This document shows positions 26,614 through 33,874 of a DNA stretch of 64,000 nucleotides, one piece after another; positions within the stretch are counted from its first letter, which is position 1, and each line of letters opens with the position of its first letter. The stretch lies in the NCBI GenBank assembly GCA_016903675.1, contig JADQBA010000001.1, forward strand, positions 246,298 through 310,297. The letters are read 5' to 3'. The notes beneath the pieces are model-generated. The model did not search any database. It was not told the origin of the DNA and was given only the letters and a program-made list of their open reading frames with translations. The DNA is from Stigonema ocellatum SAG 48.90 = DSM 106950. GTDB taxonomy: Bacteria; Cyanobacteriota; Cyanobacteriia; Cyanobacteriales; Nostocaceae. The position numbers and the translations under genes are program-made.

Positions 26614-27828
26614 TCAGACGTCCGAATCTTTATTTCTTGGATTTTGTTCACAAACAACCCTTACTAATTCTTTGAACAATAGCTTAACCGCTCTTACCGC
26701 AACCCGCGATCGCACCAGGCGCACAGGACGGCCAGAAGCCTTTTCAAGATCAAGAAACTCACCCAAGCTTTGACCAATATGATTTTGGGGTCGGTTCCTG
26801 CGAACCTCGATGCGAACAAAAACCCACTGCCACAATGTGCGGCGGCACTCCGCAGAGCCTCCTGTAACCTTTTTACGACGCGAATCCCCTGATGACTCCT
26901 CTGATGGGGCCATCCCCAAAGCTTTCTGGAATCGGCGCAGCGACAAATACCGTTTGGTGTATCGTCCTGAAGACCGGCCCTTCCTGATCAGGATTTCTGG
27001 TTTCCCGTCAGCCCCAAGGTAATTTTCCAGTGGGTAAATCTGGCTGAGGAGGACCGCTTGGACGCGATCGCCGAAACCAAAGTGCATAAACACTAATCGA
27101 TATGAATCGAATTTAGGGTCAGCCATCAGCAGCGCTAGCTCGTCTTCAATCTCTTGTTCTTCACGCTGGAGGTGGCATAGTCGCTGAGCGTGGTATTTGG
27201 CTGCATTGTTTAAACCCAAACCGACAGTATTCTTATAAAGGTGATCGTAGCGGTTACTAGTTCGTTCGCCTGCAATCCATCCCCACAACGCTGGTACGTT
27301 GCTAGTTCCACGGCGCGACTTCACCAGGGCTACCTCTGGAAACTGCCAAGCTAGGTCTTGACGTAAACGGTTGATGATTGGGCTTTGCACCCGGTTGAGA
27401 TGTGCCAAACGTAAGATTAGTTCCCGGATACGTACAGTTATTGGTTCACGGATCTGAACAAACCTTCGTACATCGTTGAAGTAATCGAAGTAGTAACAGG
27501 CCAGTGCAAGGGCGTCTGCGTCGTCGTCTTTGTCGGGCAAGGCAAGATGATTTTCTCGGTATCGTCTTAATTCTTTGTGCCCAACTAGGAAGATTTTTAC
27601 CCCGCAGCGGGCCAGATGGGTACCCCACAAGCGTGAGTAATTTACTCCAGTTGGCTCTAACACTGCTACATCGGGTTTTAGTTCCAACATCGCACGAATA
27701 CCAGCAGCGTCAGCTTTCAGGTGAAAAAAGTTACATTCATAGTAAAATTGTCTTGGTTGAATCGGTCTTTCAGTTAGCAGGCATGCCGAAACTGAAGACT
27801 TGGCAACGTCAAGTCCCAATACTCTCAT
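26614..27828 (-). CDS. IS110-type DEDD recombinase/transposase
   Basis: 404 residues. The RuvC-like N-terminal half has MRVLGLDVAKSSVSAC (first Asp), VAVLEPTGVNYSRLWG (Glu) and LPDKDDDADALALACY (Asp pair). The C-terminal Tnp20 half has FGFGDRVQAVLLSQIYP and a Ser-containing segment (MAPSEESSGDSRRK, GGSAECRRTLWQWV). This DEDD plus serine architecture is typical of IS110 recombinases, whose target choice is directed by a bridge RNA coded in the element's own non-coding end. Typical length. It is the last gene of a leftward string of small genes, so it may be a passenger of the larger element rather than a free IS. Confidence 0.75.
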   Translation of the reverse strand: MRVLGLDVAKSSVSACLLTERPIQPRQFYYECNFFHLKADAAGIRAMLELKPDVAVLEPTGVNYSRLWGTHLARCGVKIFLVGHKELRRYRENHLALPDKDDDADALALACYYFDYFNDVRRFVQIREPITVRIRELILRLAHLNRVQSPIINRLRQDLAWQFPEVALVKSRRGTSNVPALWGWIAGERTSNRYDHLYKNTVGLGLNNAAKYHAQRLCHLQREEQEIEDELALLMADPKFDSYRLVFMHFGFGDRVQAVLLSQIYPLENYLGADGKPEILIRKGRSSGRYTKRYLSLRRFQKALGMAPSEESSGDSRRKKVTGGSAECRRTLWQWVFVRIEVRRNRPQNHIGQSLGEFLDLEKASGRPVRLVRSRVAVRAVKLLFKELVRVVCEQNPRNKDSDV

Positions 27829-28095
27829 TGTTTTTTGTAGGTGGTGGTTTAACCCGTTGTTAATGCTTATGAATCACCCAAAGGCACATGGGCCTGTTTC
27901 ACTCTCAAAGCAAGACGGGAAACAGCATGTTGCAGCAGCCGAGCTTATGAAGATTGAAAAGCTTACAGGAGCTTGTTTCGCCATAAAAGCCCGCTTTCTG
28001 CTGCACGCATACTGTGCGACTGGTTTGGACCCAAACCGCGACGGTGAGGAGTGACTACCGTTTCACCGATGGGTCAGGTCGGATCGTCGGGCGGG
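27829..28095 (-). ncRNA. Non-coding segment upstream of the IS110-type gene; possible bridge-RNA region
   Basis: About 267 bp without a convincing gene separates the 81-aa gene from the recombinase start. In IS110-group elements the bridge RNA is encoded upstream of the recombinase gene, and this spacer has the right place and length. Local inverted repeats are visible, for example GGTTTGGGTCC/GGACCCAAACC-type pairing near 28025-28040 and GGGAAACAGC/GCTGTTTCCC-like arms near 27912. I have not shown target- or donor-binding loops. Confidence 0.25.
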
Positions 28096-28341
28096 TCAAA
28101 AGGGAATTTCATAAACCTCTTGATCCAGGGTTCCAGTTCCTATCAAGAACCCGGAATCTGGTAGTTCGCGGGTGACTTCTAGATAACCTTCCTCTCTGAC
28201 ATAGGGAATTAATTCTGCTTCCGCGTAGCCTTGTGAATGCCAATAATTAACAATTTCCTTTTGTACATTGTGTGGTTTCCACTGCAAAAGATGTTCAAAC
28301 GAAACTGTCAAACATCCTGGTTTAACTTTAAGAATGCTCAT
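28096..28341 (-). CDS. Hypothetical protein (81 aa)
   Basis: A small acidic protein (MSILKVKPGCLTVSFEHLLQ..., ending TGTLDQEVYEIPF) of mixed helix/strand character. No family recognised. It sits in a leftward run of five small genes that leads into the recombinase; start and codon use are unremarkable. Confidence 0.55.
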   Translation of the reverse strand: MSILKVKPGCLTVSFEHLLQWKPHNVQKEIVNYWHSQGYAEAELIPYVREEGYLEVTRELPDSGFLIGTGTLDQEVYEIPF

Positions 28342-28408
28342 GTGTGTTGGTGATTTGGTTTCTCCTTCGCGATCGCCCCTGTCGTGAGGGCGATCGCGTG
28401 GTTACTAG

Positions 28409-28654
28409 TTATTCGTCGTAGATATCCTCCTGATCCGAAAGGAAATTGTCGATAATCTCTTGTATTTCCCCCGTCAGATTATGTAGTGCCGACCTGAATT
28501 TAGTATCGGCTGTTTCATTGGTGCTGTTCTGTTTGCTAATGGAGTTTAGTAACTCGTCAAACCGGGCTTTAGCATCAAGGATAGAAACGTACAAGTCGTA
28601 GTAGTCCCACGAGGGATCTGGCATTGGGGAAGTTACTGTTATTGGTTCGTTCAT
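28409..28654 (-). CDS. Hypothetical helical protein (81 aa)
   Basis: An acidic, largely helical protein (ILDAKARFDELLNSISKQNS, EIQEIIDNFLSDQEDIYDE). Its ATG overlaps the stop of the 51-codon gene upstream as ATGA, good evidence that both are translated. No family recognised. Confidence 0.6.
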   Translation of the reverse strand: MNEPITVTSPMPDPSWDYYDLYVSILDAKARFDELLNSISKQNSTNETADTKFRSALHNLTGEIQEIIDNFLSDQEDIYDE

Positions 28655-28806
28655 GTTGTTGGTAATTCTCGGTTAAACCTGATAATTGCATGGTCGCCGG
28701 GTTTCAAAGTCCGGAGGAAGCGTTGGGCTTCCTGGCGCAAAGAAAAGAATGCGATTGGCTCTTTTTTGACTAAGTGTATTACAGCCCACATTTGTTTTTT
28801 TGACAT
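28651..28806 (-). CDS. Very small basic protein (51 aa), translationally coupled
   Basis: A 51-residue frame starting MSKKQMWAVIHLVKKEPIAF and ending RFNRELPTT. Its TGA overlaps the next ATG (ATGA), which is how coupled genes are arranged. The LKPGDHAIIRF segment suggests a small beta-rich, possibly nucleic-acid-related fold. No family recognised. Confidence 0.5.
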   Translation of the reverse strand: MSKKQMWAVIHLVKKEPIAFFSLRQEAQRFLRTLKPGDHAIIRFNRELPTT

Positions 28807-28941
28807 TTGGTGTAATTGAGGTTGTTTGGAACTAAAGCAGTGTTACCGCTGTGGTGTGGTTTTTAAAGTTATGATGCTTGTTGGTAGATGACCCTGGATG
28901 AATCCGGGGAGATAGGCGTCTGTCTGGCGAGGCAGACGCTT

Positions 28942-29133
28942 TCAATTTGCCCCCGTGTTGAACGGATCGAAGACGACTTTATATTGAGCATTGGGATTGT
29001 GCTTCTTGAAAATACGCATGTAGATATGTGCGTCGGTTTTGGTTTTAAAGCGAGCTGTGAAAACTGCATATTTGATTGAGAGCAGTCTAAAGACGGCCCA
29101 CGGCTTTTCCTTGCTGTAGGTTGGTTGTTCCAT
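28942..29133 (-). CDS. Small basic protein (63 aa)
   Basis: A frame reading MEQPTYSKEKPWAVFRLL..YAVFTARFKTKTDAHIYMRI..., with the pattern of a compact alpha/beta domain (strand-strand-helix-strand), ending KVVFDPFNTGAN. The alternative overlapping frame on the same strand has poorer composition. Similar small proteins occur on cyanobacterial plasmids. Function unknown. Confidence 0.5.
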   Translation of the reverse strand: MEQPTYSKEKPWAVFRLLSIKYAVFTARFKTKTDAHIYMRIFKKHNPNAQYKVVFDPFNTGAN

Positions 29134-29229
29134 ATAATCATGGGTAGTTGGATAGGAAAACCCCAGCCCAGATAGATTGAACTGGGGTAAATACCTTGTA
29201 GTAATAGAATGCGTTCGATGATTACTGCT

Positions 29230-29484
29230 TCATAGGCTGTTACTTCTCCATTGGGTCAACTGTACTGGTGGTTCGGGGTTAACCGTTGCGTCCTGGACGG
29301 CATAATCTCCCTCAATCAAGAAGTCAATATAGCAGCGCAGTCCAGAGCCGTCCCTGTTTGGGTAGTAGCTACTCCTCGAAACCAGTTGCGGAAATTTCAT
29401 TACGGCTTCTGTGTCGAGGAGGAACCTGATGGTTGCCTCTACGTCGGCTTGATTCCCCGATATACGAATTTTGACTAATCCCAA
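29230..29484 (-). CDS. DUF3970-like small protein (84 aa)
   Basis: The protein reads MGLVKIRISGNQADVEATIRFL, then SSYYPNRDGSGLRCYIDFLI. The pattern of a strand, a helix, YPNRG/D and a final strand resembles DUF3970 proteins of cyanobacteria, which are short, function unknown and often plasmid-borne. It is the first gene of the leftward string and faces away from the ribbon-helix-helix gene, with the operator dyad between. Confidence 0.55.
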   Translation of the reverse strand: MGLVKIRISGNQADVEATIRFLLDTEAVMKFPQLVSRSSYYPNRDGSGLRCYIDFLIEGDYAVQDATVNPEPPVQLTQWRSNSL

Positions 29485-29525
29485 ATGTGCTTCTCCTTAC
29501 GAATTGAGTGAGTGGTAGGGTGTTT

Positions 29526-29589
29526 CCGCGCAAGGTCTAGGCGCGGGTGCTTGCTCCGGTTTGGTAGCCGCGCAAGGTCGAGGCGCGGG
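29526..29589. repeat. Two 22-bp direct repeats CCGCGCAAGGTC.AGGCGCGGG
   Basis: Two copies differing at one base lie 42 bp apart (29526-29547 and 29568-29589). Each is itself a partial dyad (CCGCGC...GCGCGG). Phasing of exactly 42 bp (about four helical turns) would suit a protein-binding iteron, though such repeats can also be neutral. Confidence 0.6.
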
Positions 29590-29631
29590 GGAGCGGGATG
29601 CATTTACAAAAATGCAACACTGAATATAATA

Positions 29632-29677
29632 TTGCATATGCGCAAATGCAAGTCAAGCCGCATTTACGCATATGCAA
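29632..29677. promoter_or_regulatory. Large operator-like dyad TTGCATATGCGCAAATGC
   Basis: 18-bp arms (29632-29649 and 29660-29677) are reverse complements with one mismatch and a 10-bp centre. Related half-sites occur just upstream (TGCATTTACAAAAATGCA near 29618). It lies 31 bp before the ribbon-helix-helix gene and about 150 bp from the divergent leftward operon, the position expected for a shared operator. Confidence 0.7.
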
Positions 29678-29707
29678 TAATTAGGGAAATATATATGGAA
29701 GTTAAAG

Positions 29708-29917
29708 ATGACAGTCGAGCGCGGAAGACCAAATACAAACAAGAACGCCAAAACGGTGAGTCTAAAGGTAACTCCGGAAGCGTGGGAGTTGTTCCAGGGG
29801 CAGGCGGAGAAGCTGGGGATTACCAGATCACAGCTAGTAGAGCAAATTGCAAGGAGCCAGATTCAGCTACCACCACTGGAGCAACGCAAGCTCCTGGGGG
29901 AACAATTGGCCAACTAA
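29708..29917 (+). CDS. Ribbon-helix-helix regulator, apparently frameshifted at its C-terminus
   Basis: The 69-residue frame contains a ribbon-helix-helix core: strand KTVSLKVTPEAWELFQGQ and helices QAEKLGITRSQLVEQIARSQ. GGAAG lies 7 bp before the ATG. It stops at 29917, but another frame continues without interruption from about 29900 to a TAA at 30049-30051 with a coiled-coil-like tail (IDEAQQQLAFHEEQLAFHGE..., IRIQQLSELSDMLRESL). That tail ends exactly at a terminator. The whole probably was, or still is by frameshifting, one ~115-residue DNA-binding protein with an oligomerising tail. It likely autoregulates through the dyad at 29632-29677. Confidence 0.65.
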   Translation: MTVERGRPNTNKNAKTVSLKVTPEAWELFQGQAEKLGITRSQLVEQIARSQIQLPPLEQRKLLGEQLAN

Positions 29918-30049
29918 TTGATGAAGCACAACAACAGTTAGCTTTTCACGAAGAACAGTTGGCTTTTCACGGAGAACAGGTAGAAAAAGTAAAAATCAGG
30001 ATACAGCAACTGTCTGAACTATCAGACATGTTACGAGAATCATTAAAAT

Positions 30050-30086
30050 AATCCGCTTTGTTTGTAAGACAAAGCGGATTATTTTT
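30050..30086 (+). terminator. Rho-independent terminator
   Basis: A 12-bp perfect stem (AATCCGCTTTGT/ACAAAGCGGATT) with a 7-nt loop is followed by ATTTTT. It ends the ribbon-helix-helix transcript. Confidence 0.85.
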
Positions 30087-30140
30087 ACAAAAAAAACCAA
30101 GCAGCAACTTGGTATTTACGTTAATTTCTACCTGTTTATT

Positions 30141-30947
30141 ATGACAAGTTCTATAGACATCTGGACTGAAAAACACGAAGAATTCTGTTTAGAAAACGGC
30201 ATCACCCCATCTGCGAAACTGTTATGGCAGTGGCTAATGAGACTTGGGAAACTAAGTGATGAAGCGGAACCAGACCTGACAGAATTTAATGAGTGGGTAG
30301 CGAAACACCGTGGAAAAGGCTATTCTCGCCCCACACTGAAAGCTGCTCTTGAACAGTTGAAAAGCTTACGAGTTATTCAGATAGTAAAAAAATTTACCTG
30401 GCGAATCTTTCGCTTGGTAGTACGTCCCTTAGAGTGGCTGTTCCCAAAGAAGCCCAATAAGTTTGGGCCCACCAAGGTTAAATTAGTTACAAACAGGGTC
30501 GTCAATTTTTACTTAGAAAAAAACTTTCAAAACCGATCTAAAACTTTCAAATCACAGCCCTCAAACCCGCAATCTTCCGACGCGGGGTCTAAGCAGCAGC
30601 AGCAATCCCCTCTTATCCAAGAGAACCTCAGTATTCTAAGTGAGGCTGGTATAACTTTTAAGCCTAAAGAATTAGAGGTTTTAGATCGTCCTACTAACGA
30701 GATTAAGTTGGCTCTAATAATGTTTGAACTCAGAGGAGGTTTCGAGAAAACAGAAAATCCCGAAGGGTGGATACGCACCTGTCTACGTGAGCGCTATTGG
30801 GAAGAAGACCGTAATTATGAAGCTTTACTCAATCGTCTGGGCAATTTAACAATATGGTCTGAATTGTTTGGTGATGCTACTAGCAGTCCCATATCACCAT
30901 TTGGGCTTGATATTAACAGCAAATACATAAGAACTGCCCCCTACTAA
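30141..30947 (+). CDS. Winged-helix-like plasmid-type protein (268 aa)
   Basis: The N-terminal third reads like a helix-turn-helix/winged-helix DNA-binding domain (ITPSAKLLWQWLMRLGKL, GKGYSRPTLKAALEQLKSLR). A basic linker and Gln/Ser-rich hinge (about 140-165) and a C-terminal helical segment (ENPEGWIRTCLRERYWEEDR) follow. This layout is seen in putative replication or regulatory proteins of cyanobacterial plasmids. I do not assign a replication role; no iteron array lies next to it. Confidence 0.5.
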   Translation: MTSSIDIWTEKHEEFCLENGITPSAKLLWQWLMRLGKLSDEAEPDLTEFNEWVAKHRGKGYSRPTLKAALEQLKSLRVIQIVKKFTWRIFRLVVRPLEWLFPKKPNKFGPTKVKLVTNRVVNFYLEKNFQNRSKTFKSQPSNPQSSDAGSKQQQQSPLIQENLSILSEAGITFKPKELEVLDRPTNEIKLALIMFELRGGFEKTENPEGWIRTCLRERYWEEDRNYEALLNRLGNLTIWSELFGDATSSPISPFGLDINSKYIRTAPY

Positions 30948-30980
30948 TGGGAGGCAGCAGCAAAACTAACTACAAGAATT

Positions 30981-31595
30981 ATGAACCAATTAACATTATT
31001 CAACTTGCTTGAAGTTGAATCAGTACGAAGTAACCCAGTTCATGACCCTTATTCAAAAGTTGAATCGGTACGTAGCAACCCAGTTCATGATCCTTACTGG
31101 GATGAGACTGAAGAACCACCAACGGCTAGTCTTGATAAATCTCAGTTTTCTGGAGACACTGAGTCAGTTGTAGATCCATCTGCTCCGCCTCATGCGAGTG
31201 TTGGGGAGCAGATTTTTTCTCCAGGGGCTGTTGAGGATGCGAGTGTTGGGGAGCAGATTTTTTGTCCAAGCGTTGCCGACTCTCCGTATTCAAGTGTTGG
31301 GGAGCAAGTATTAACAGATACTAAAAAAACTGCTCCCCAACACGATACCCAGACAACACATTGGATAGAGAAGTACTGGGTGGCAAGGGGAAATAACAAA
31401 TATTGGTACTACCGCTACATGTGGATGGAGGGAAGAAAACTGCGTCGGCTTTACATCGGTAGTGTGAACAGCCCCCAGGCACGGCATAAAGTAGAGTTGA
31501 TCAAAGGTGCTATTGATTCTGACAAATCTCCGTGTGAAGTCAAGGAATTGATAGCAAACACCACTCCCACTTTAATTAAGTCACCTCATTACTGA
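30981..31595 (+). CDS. Repeat-containing plasmid-type protein with a C-terminal GRKLRRLYIG domain
   Basis: 204 residues. The N-terminal half is built of internal duplications: VESVRSNPVHDPY twice, then ASVGEQIFSP-type units three times, separated by Pro/Ser-rich spacers. The C-terminal ~70 residues (HWIEKYWVARGNNKYWYYRY, GRKLRRLYIGSV) form a compact beta domain common in cyanobacterial plasmid proteins, possibly nucleic-acid binding. The repeats look like short linear docking motifs. It converges with the next gene, overlapping by 7 bp. Confidence 0.5.
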   Translation: MNQLTLFNLLEVESVRSNPVHDPYSKVESVRSNPVHDPYWDETEEPPTASLDKSQFSGDTESVVDPSAPPHASVGEQIFSPGAVEDASVGEQIFCPSVADSPYSSVGEQVLTDTKKTAPQHDTQTTHWIEKYWVARGNNKYWYYRYMWMEGRKLRRLYIGSVNSPQARHKVELIKGAIDSDKSPCEVKELIANTTPTLIKSPHY

Positions 31596-31939
31596 GCGTG
31601 ACTTTTTTTGAAATTGGGAGCGCGGTATTGTACCCCATCTGCTATGTGTTGGCGGAATTTCCTCAGTTCGTCCCATCGGCGAGTCTCCGTATTGCCAGAA
31701 CGTTTGTACTGGTTGGGGTGAAATTGCTCTAACCGCTCCTCGACAAATTGGTCTATGGCCAGAAGGGTCGCTTTTTGAAGTTGCTCATGTGAAATGTGGG
31801 GAACTAAACCAGCGTCCAGGGCCCGAGCATATTCTATGATTTGCTCCACAAGAGCTTCGGGTACGCGTACAATTTTCGTCTTGCCATGATGCCATTCGCT
31901 TTTCCAACTTGTTTTTTTGCGACCGCCAGGACCACTCAT
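31589..31939 (-). CDS. Small basic protein of plasmid type (116 aa)
   Basis: It begins with a Gly/Lys-rich tail (MSGPGGRKKTSWKSEW) and then KIVRVPEALVEQIIEYARAL, a strand-helix segment resembling a ribbon-helix-helix or partition-accessory domain, followed by a charged helical region. Such proteins are frequent next to tyrosine recombinases in cyanobacterial mobile DNA. Function unknown. Confidence 0.5.
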   Translation of the reverse strand: MSGPGGRKKTSWKSEWHHGKTKIVRVPEALVEQIIEYARALDAGLVPHISHEQLQKATLLAIDQFVEERLEQFHPNQYKRSGNTETRRWDELRKFRQHIADGVQYRAPNFKKSHAQ

Positions 31940-32301
31940 AGTTAACCTGCATTGCTATAACACGGCAGTATACAGGGCTGCATCGCCTGTTACAAGGCGA
32001 TGGTCAATAAAGCACAAAGGGCGATCGCCCTACTGGATGCGATCGCCCTTCTATTAAATTATCCACAACATAAAAACAAGGAGTGTCTTGTAAGCGTTAA
32101 CCAACAAATCACTTCTTACCAAGAGTATAGTGTATTTTTTTTATCCATCAATACGGATAGACGGTTGGTAAAGTTCATCTACCTCGTCCCAGGCAGAATT
32201 TGCCAAATCCTCTAAAGCCTTAGCCAAGTCCAGATGACTTTGATATATCCCAGCATCGAGCTTTTGGTAAAAATTTTGAATCTTTAGTAATAAACATTCA
32301 G
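31940..32301. other. Intergenic region with HIP1 palindromes
   Basis: No convincing gene. It contains two nested HIP1 repeats (GGGCGATCGCCC and GCGATCGCCC near 32020-32050), separated by 6 bp, able to form a hairpin or cruciform, and a weak leftward frame of about 40 codons ending near 32159. The promoter of the 116-aa gene must lie at its left end. Confidence 0.5.
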
Positions 32302-32883
32302 TCATAATGCAGCAATAGCCCCCTTAATGCGGTCAGTGTCAATCTCCACGTAACGCCCCAAGGCTTTTAGGTCTTGGTGGCCAGTGATAGCCTTGATGGT
32401 GTATATGTCTGTTCCTTGCCTGTGCAGTTTGGTAATAAAACTCCGGCGGGTGGAGTGAGTCGAGATTCCCATGGCGTCCATTCCCGCCCGTTCCACTGCG
32501 GATCTGAGAATTTTATCAGCCCATCGTGTAGTCATAGGGCCGCTACCGTCGCGGTTTGGGAAAAGCCATTGGCAATCAGCATCCGGCTTGTACGCGGTTA
32601 GGGATGCTAAAAGTGTTGAGTGAACGGGCACTTGGCGCGTTTTCCTCTCCCCATTGGGTGAAGCCTTGCGCGTTTGTGCGCGAAAGGTAATATATTCTCT
32701 TGGTGTCGCCTGGTTGTAAACATCTTCTACCTTCAGCTTCACCAGTGCCCCCCACCGCTCACCTGTAAACCAGGCAATGTCCAGGAGCAGTTTGTACTTA
32801 GGACTTTGAATGTGTTTTCTGAGATTAGAGTAATCCTTGTCGGTTAAAATACAAGCTTGTCCAGAACGTTTGTTTTTGGGCAT
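32302..32883 (-). CDS. Minimal tyrosine recombinase (catalytic domain only)
   Basis: 193 residues containing only the catalytic half of a tyrosine recombinase: the first Arg in AWFTGERWGALVKLKVEDV, HSTRRSFITKL (His-x-x-Arg), GHQDLKALGRY (His then the Tyr nucleophile in GRYVEID). The usual N-terminal core-binding domain is missing; the protein starts 15 residues before the catalytic fold. Compact recombinases of this kind occur in cyanobacterial mobile elements. It lies leftward, back-to-back with the seven-gene rightward block, and probably mobilises the element. Confidence 0.8.
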   Translation of the reverse strand: MPKNKRSGQACILTDKDYSNLRKHIQSPKYKLLLDIAWFTGERWGALVKLKVEDVYNQATPREYITFRAQTRKASPNGERKTRQVPVHSTLLASLTAYKPDADCQWLFPNRDGSGPMTTRWADKILRSAVERAGMDAMGISTHSTRRSFITKLHRQGTDIYTIKAITGHQDLKALGRYVEIDTDRIKGAIAAL

Positions 32884-32912
32884 TTAATTACGAATGCTTT
32901 TTTTTATTAGAT

Positions 32913-32949
32913 GTTCCTTAAAAACCTTGCGAGTAGGTTTTTAAGGAAC
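32913..32949. promoter_or_regulatory. Strong 14-bp hairpin between recombinase and the rightward gene block
   Basis: GTTCCTTAAAAACC and its exact complement GGTTTTTAAGGAAC are separated by 9 nt. A shorter AGGAACC hairpin recurs inside the block at 36870. The position, about 30 bp upstream of the recombinase start and 160 bp before the first rightward gene, suits a regulatory site, attenuator or recombination core site. Confidence 0.5.
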
Positions 32950-33107
32950 ACTTTTTTAAAAAAGTTAAGGAAGAACTGTCTTGATCTTATTCATAGCAAT
33001 GCTTTAGAGGCATTAGTGAATATTCGTAATTTACATAAAACACGAACTTTACGAGTTAAGTAATCTCCTATACAACAGATTTATTACTACTTCTAAAAGA
33101 TTTATTT

Positions 33108-33437
33108 ATGACAGTACCAACGCTTGTTCAGGTGTTCGGGGCGAATGCAACACAGACATCCACTCAACTAATCATTAGCAAAGCTGACCTGGTCGCTACT
33201 GGACTAACAGTAAGCAATACCAATACGGCTAATAGCTTGTTGGTAGCGCTGATTCTCCAATGGCAAAGTTATTTAAACGTCACGAACCAAGCCAATAACT
33301 CAGATCAAAACATAACAATAGAAGATAGTTATTCTTCTATTGTTAGTAGGAATAGTTTGAACTATCGTCAAGACACGAAGACAATTAATATTCAAAGAAT
33401 CGATAGTACCGCAAGCATCGACCCGGATAATTATTAA
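33108..33437 (+). CDS. Unknown small protein, first of the virion-like block
   Basis: 109 residues, Thr/Asn/Ser-rich and beta-strand-prone (VQVFGANATQTSTQLIISKA, LLVALILQWQSYLNVTNQ). No signal peptide or motif. It begins a tightly spaced rightward series (2-bp gap to the next gene). The composition resembles small structural or adaptor proteins of viruses, an impression rather than a match. Confidence 0.55.
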   Translation: MTVPTLVQVFGANATQTSTQLIISKADLVATGLTVSNTNTANSLLVALILQWQSYLNVTNQANNSDQNITIEDSYSSIVSRNSLNYRQDTKTINIQRIDSTASIDPDNY

Positions 33438-33439
33438 AG

Positions 33440-33874
33440 ATGACTTGCACCTTAAGTTTCTATTACAATTCCTTTAATTATCCCGCAGATAATGGAACGC
33501 AAACTATCCCTTTGTCAGGGCAAGCAGTTTCCATAGGAACTGTTATCATGACTAATTCTAATAAGTGGAGCGATGTAGACGTAACCTTTGACAACGGTAG
33601 CGTTCAGCGTATCGCACTCCAGCACACCAACCTTTCCCCGCATAGTATTAGCGCTTTGCAATTGATTGGCTGCAATCCGAACATTAAATATGATTGCATT
33701 AATGGGGTTTGCGTGCAATCAATCCAATACAAAACATCGGGATATTTCCAGTCTCTAGCTGATTGTCAATCCGCCTGTGGTTTAAGCAAAGGATGCAATG
33801 GGATTTGTATCGGCAATGATGAATATCAAAAAATCCAAGGATTGATCAACAAAATTTCAGGAGAACTTTGCTGA
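33440..33874 (+). CDS. Cys-rich small protein with a C-terminal paired-cysteine motif
   Basis: 144 residues. The N-terminal 90 residues are strand-rich. The C-terminal segment has six or more cysteines in a regular pattern (YDCINGVCVQS, LADCQSACGLSKGC, CIGNDE) typical of a small disulfide or metal knot. The C-x(4)-C-x-x-x-x-Y-x-S-L-x-x-C pattern is seen in several cyanobacterial proteins of unknown role. It overlaps the next gene by 7 bp. Confidence 0.55.
   Translation: MTCTLSFYYNSFNYPADNGTQTIPLSGQAVSIGTVIMTNSNKWSDVDVTFDNGSVQRIALQHTNLSPHSISALQLIGCNPNIKYDCINGVCVQSIQYKTSGYFQSLADCQSACGLSKGCNGICIGNDEYQKIQGLINKISGELC

Noticed and set aside
26439..26657. Leftward 72-codon frame between the AIPR-like and IS110-type genes
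   Set aside because: It reads through the recombinase 3' end and a spacer with no motif.
28869..29141. Leftward 90-codon frame overlapping the 63-aa gene
   Set aside because: Less protein-like composition (poly-Ser/Thr/Arg) and no coupling; the 63-aa frame is preferred.
29512..29694. Rightward extension of the 179-codon frame upstream of the RHH gene
   Set aside because: It covers GC-rich direct repeats and the operator dyad; only its 3' coiled-coil part is protein-like.
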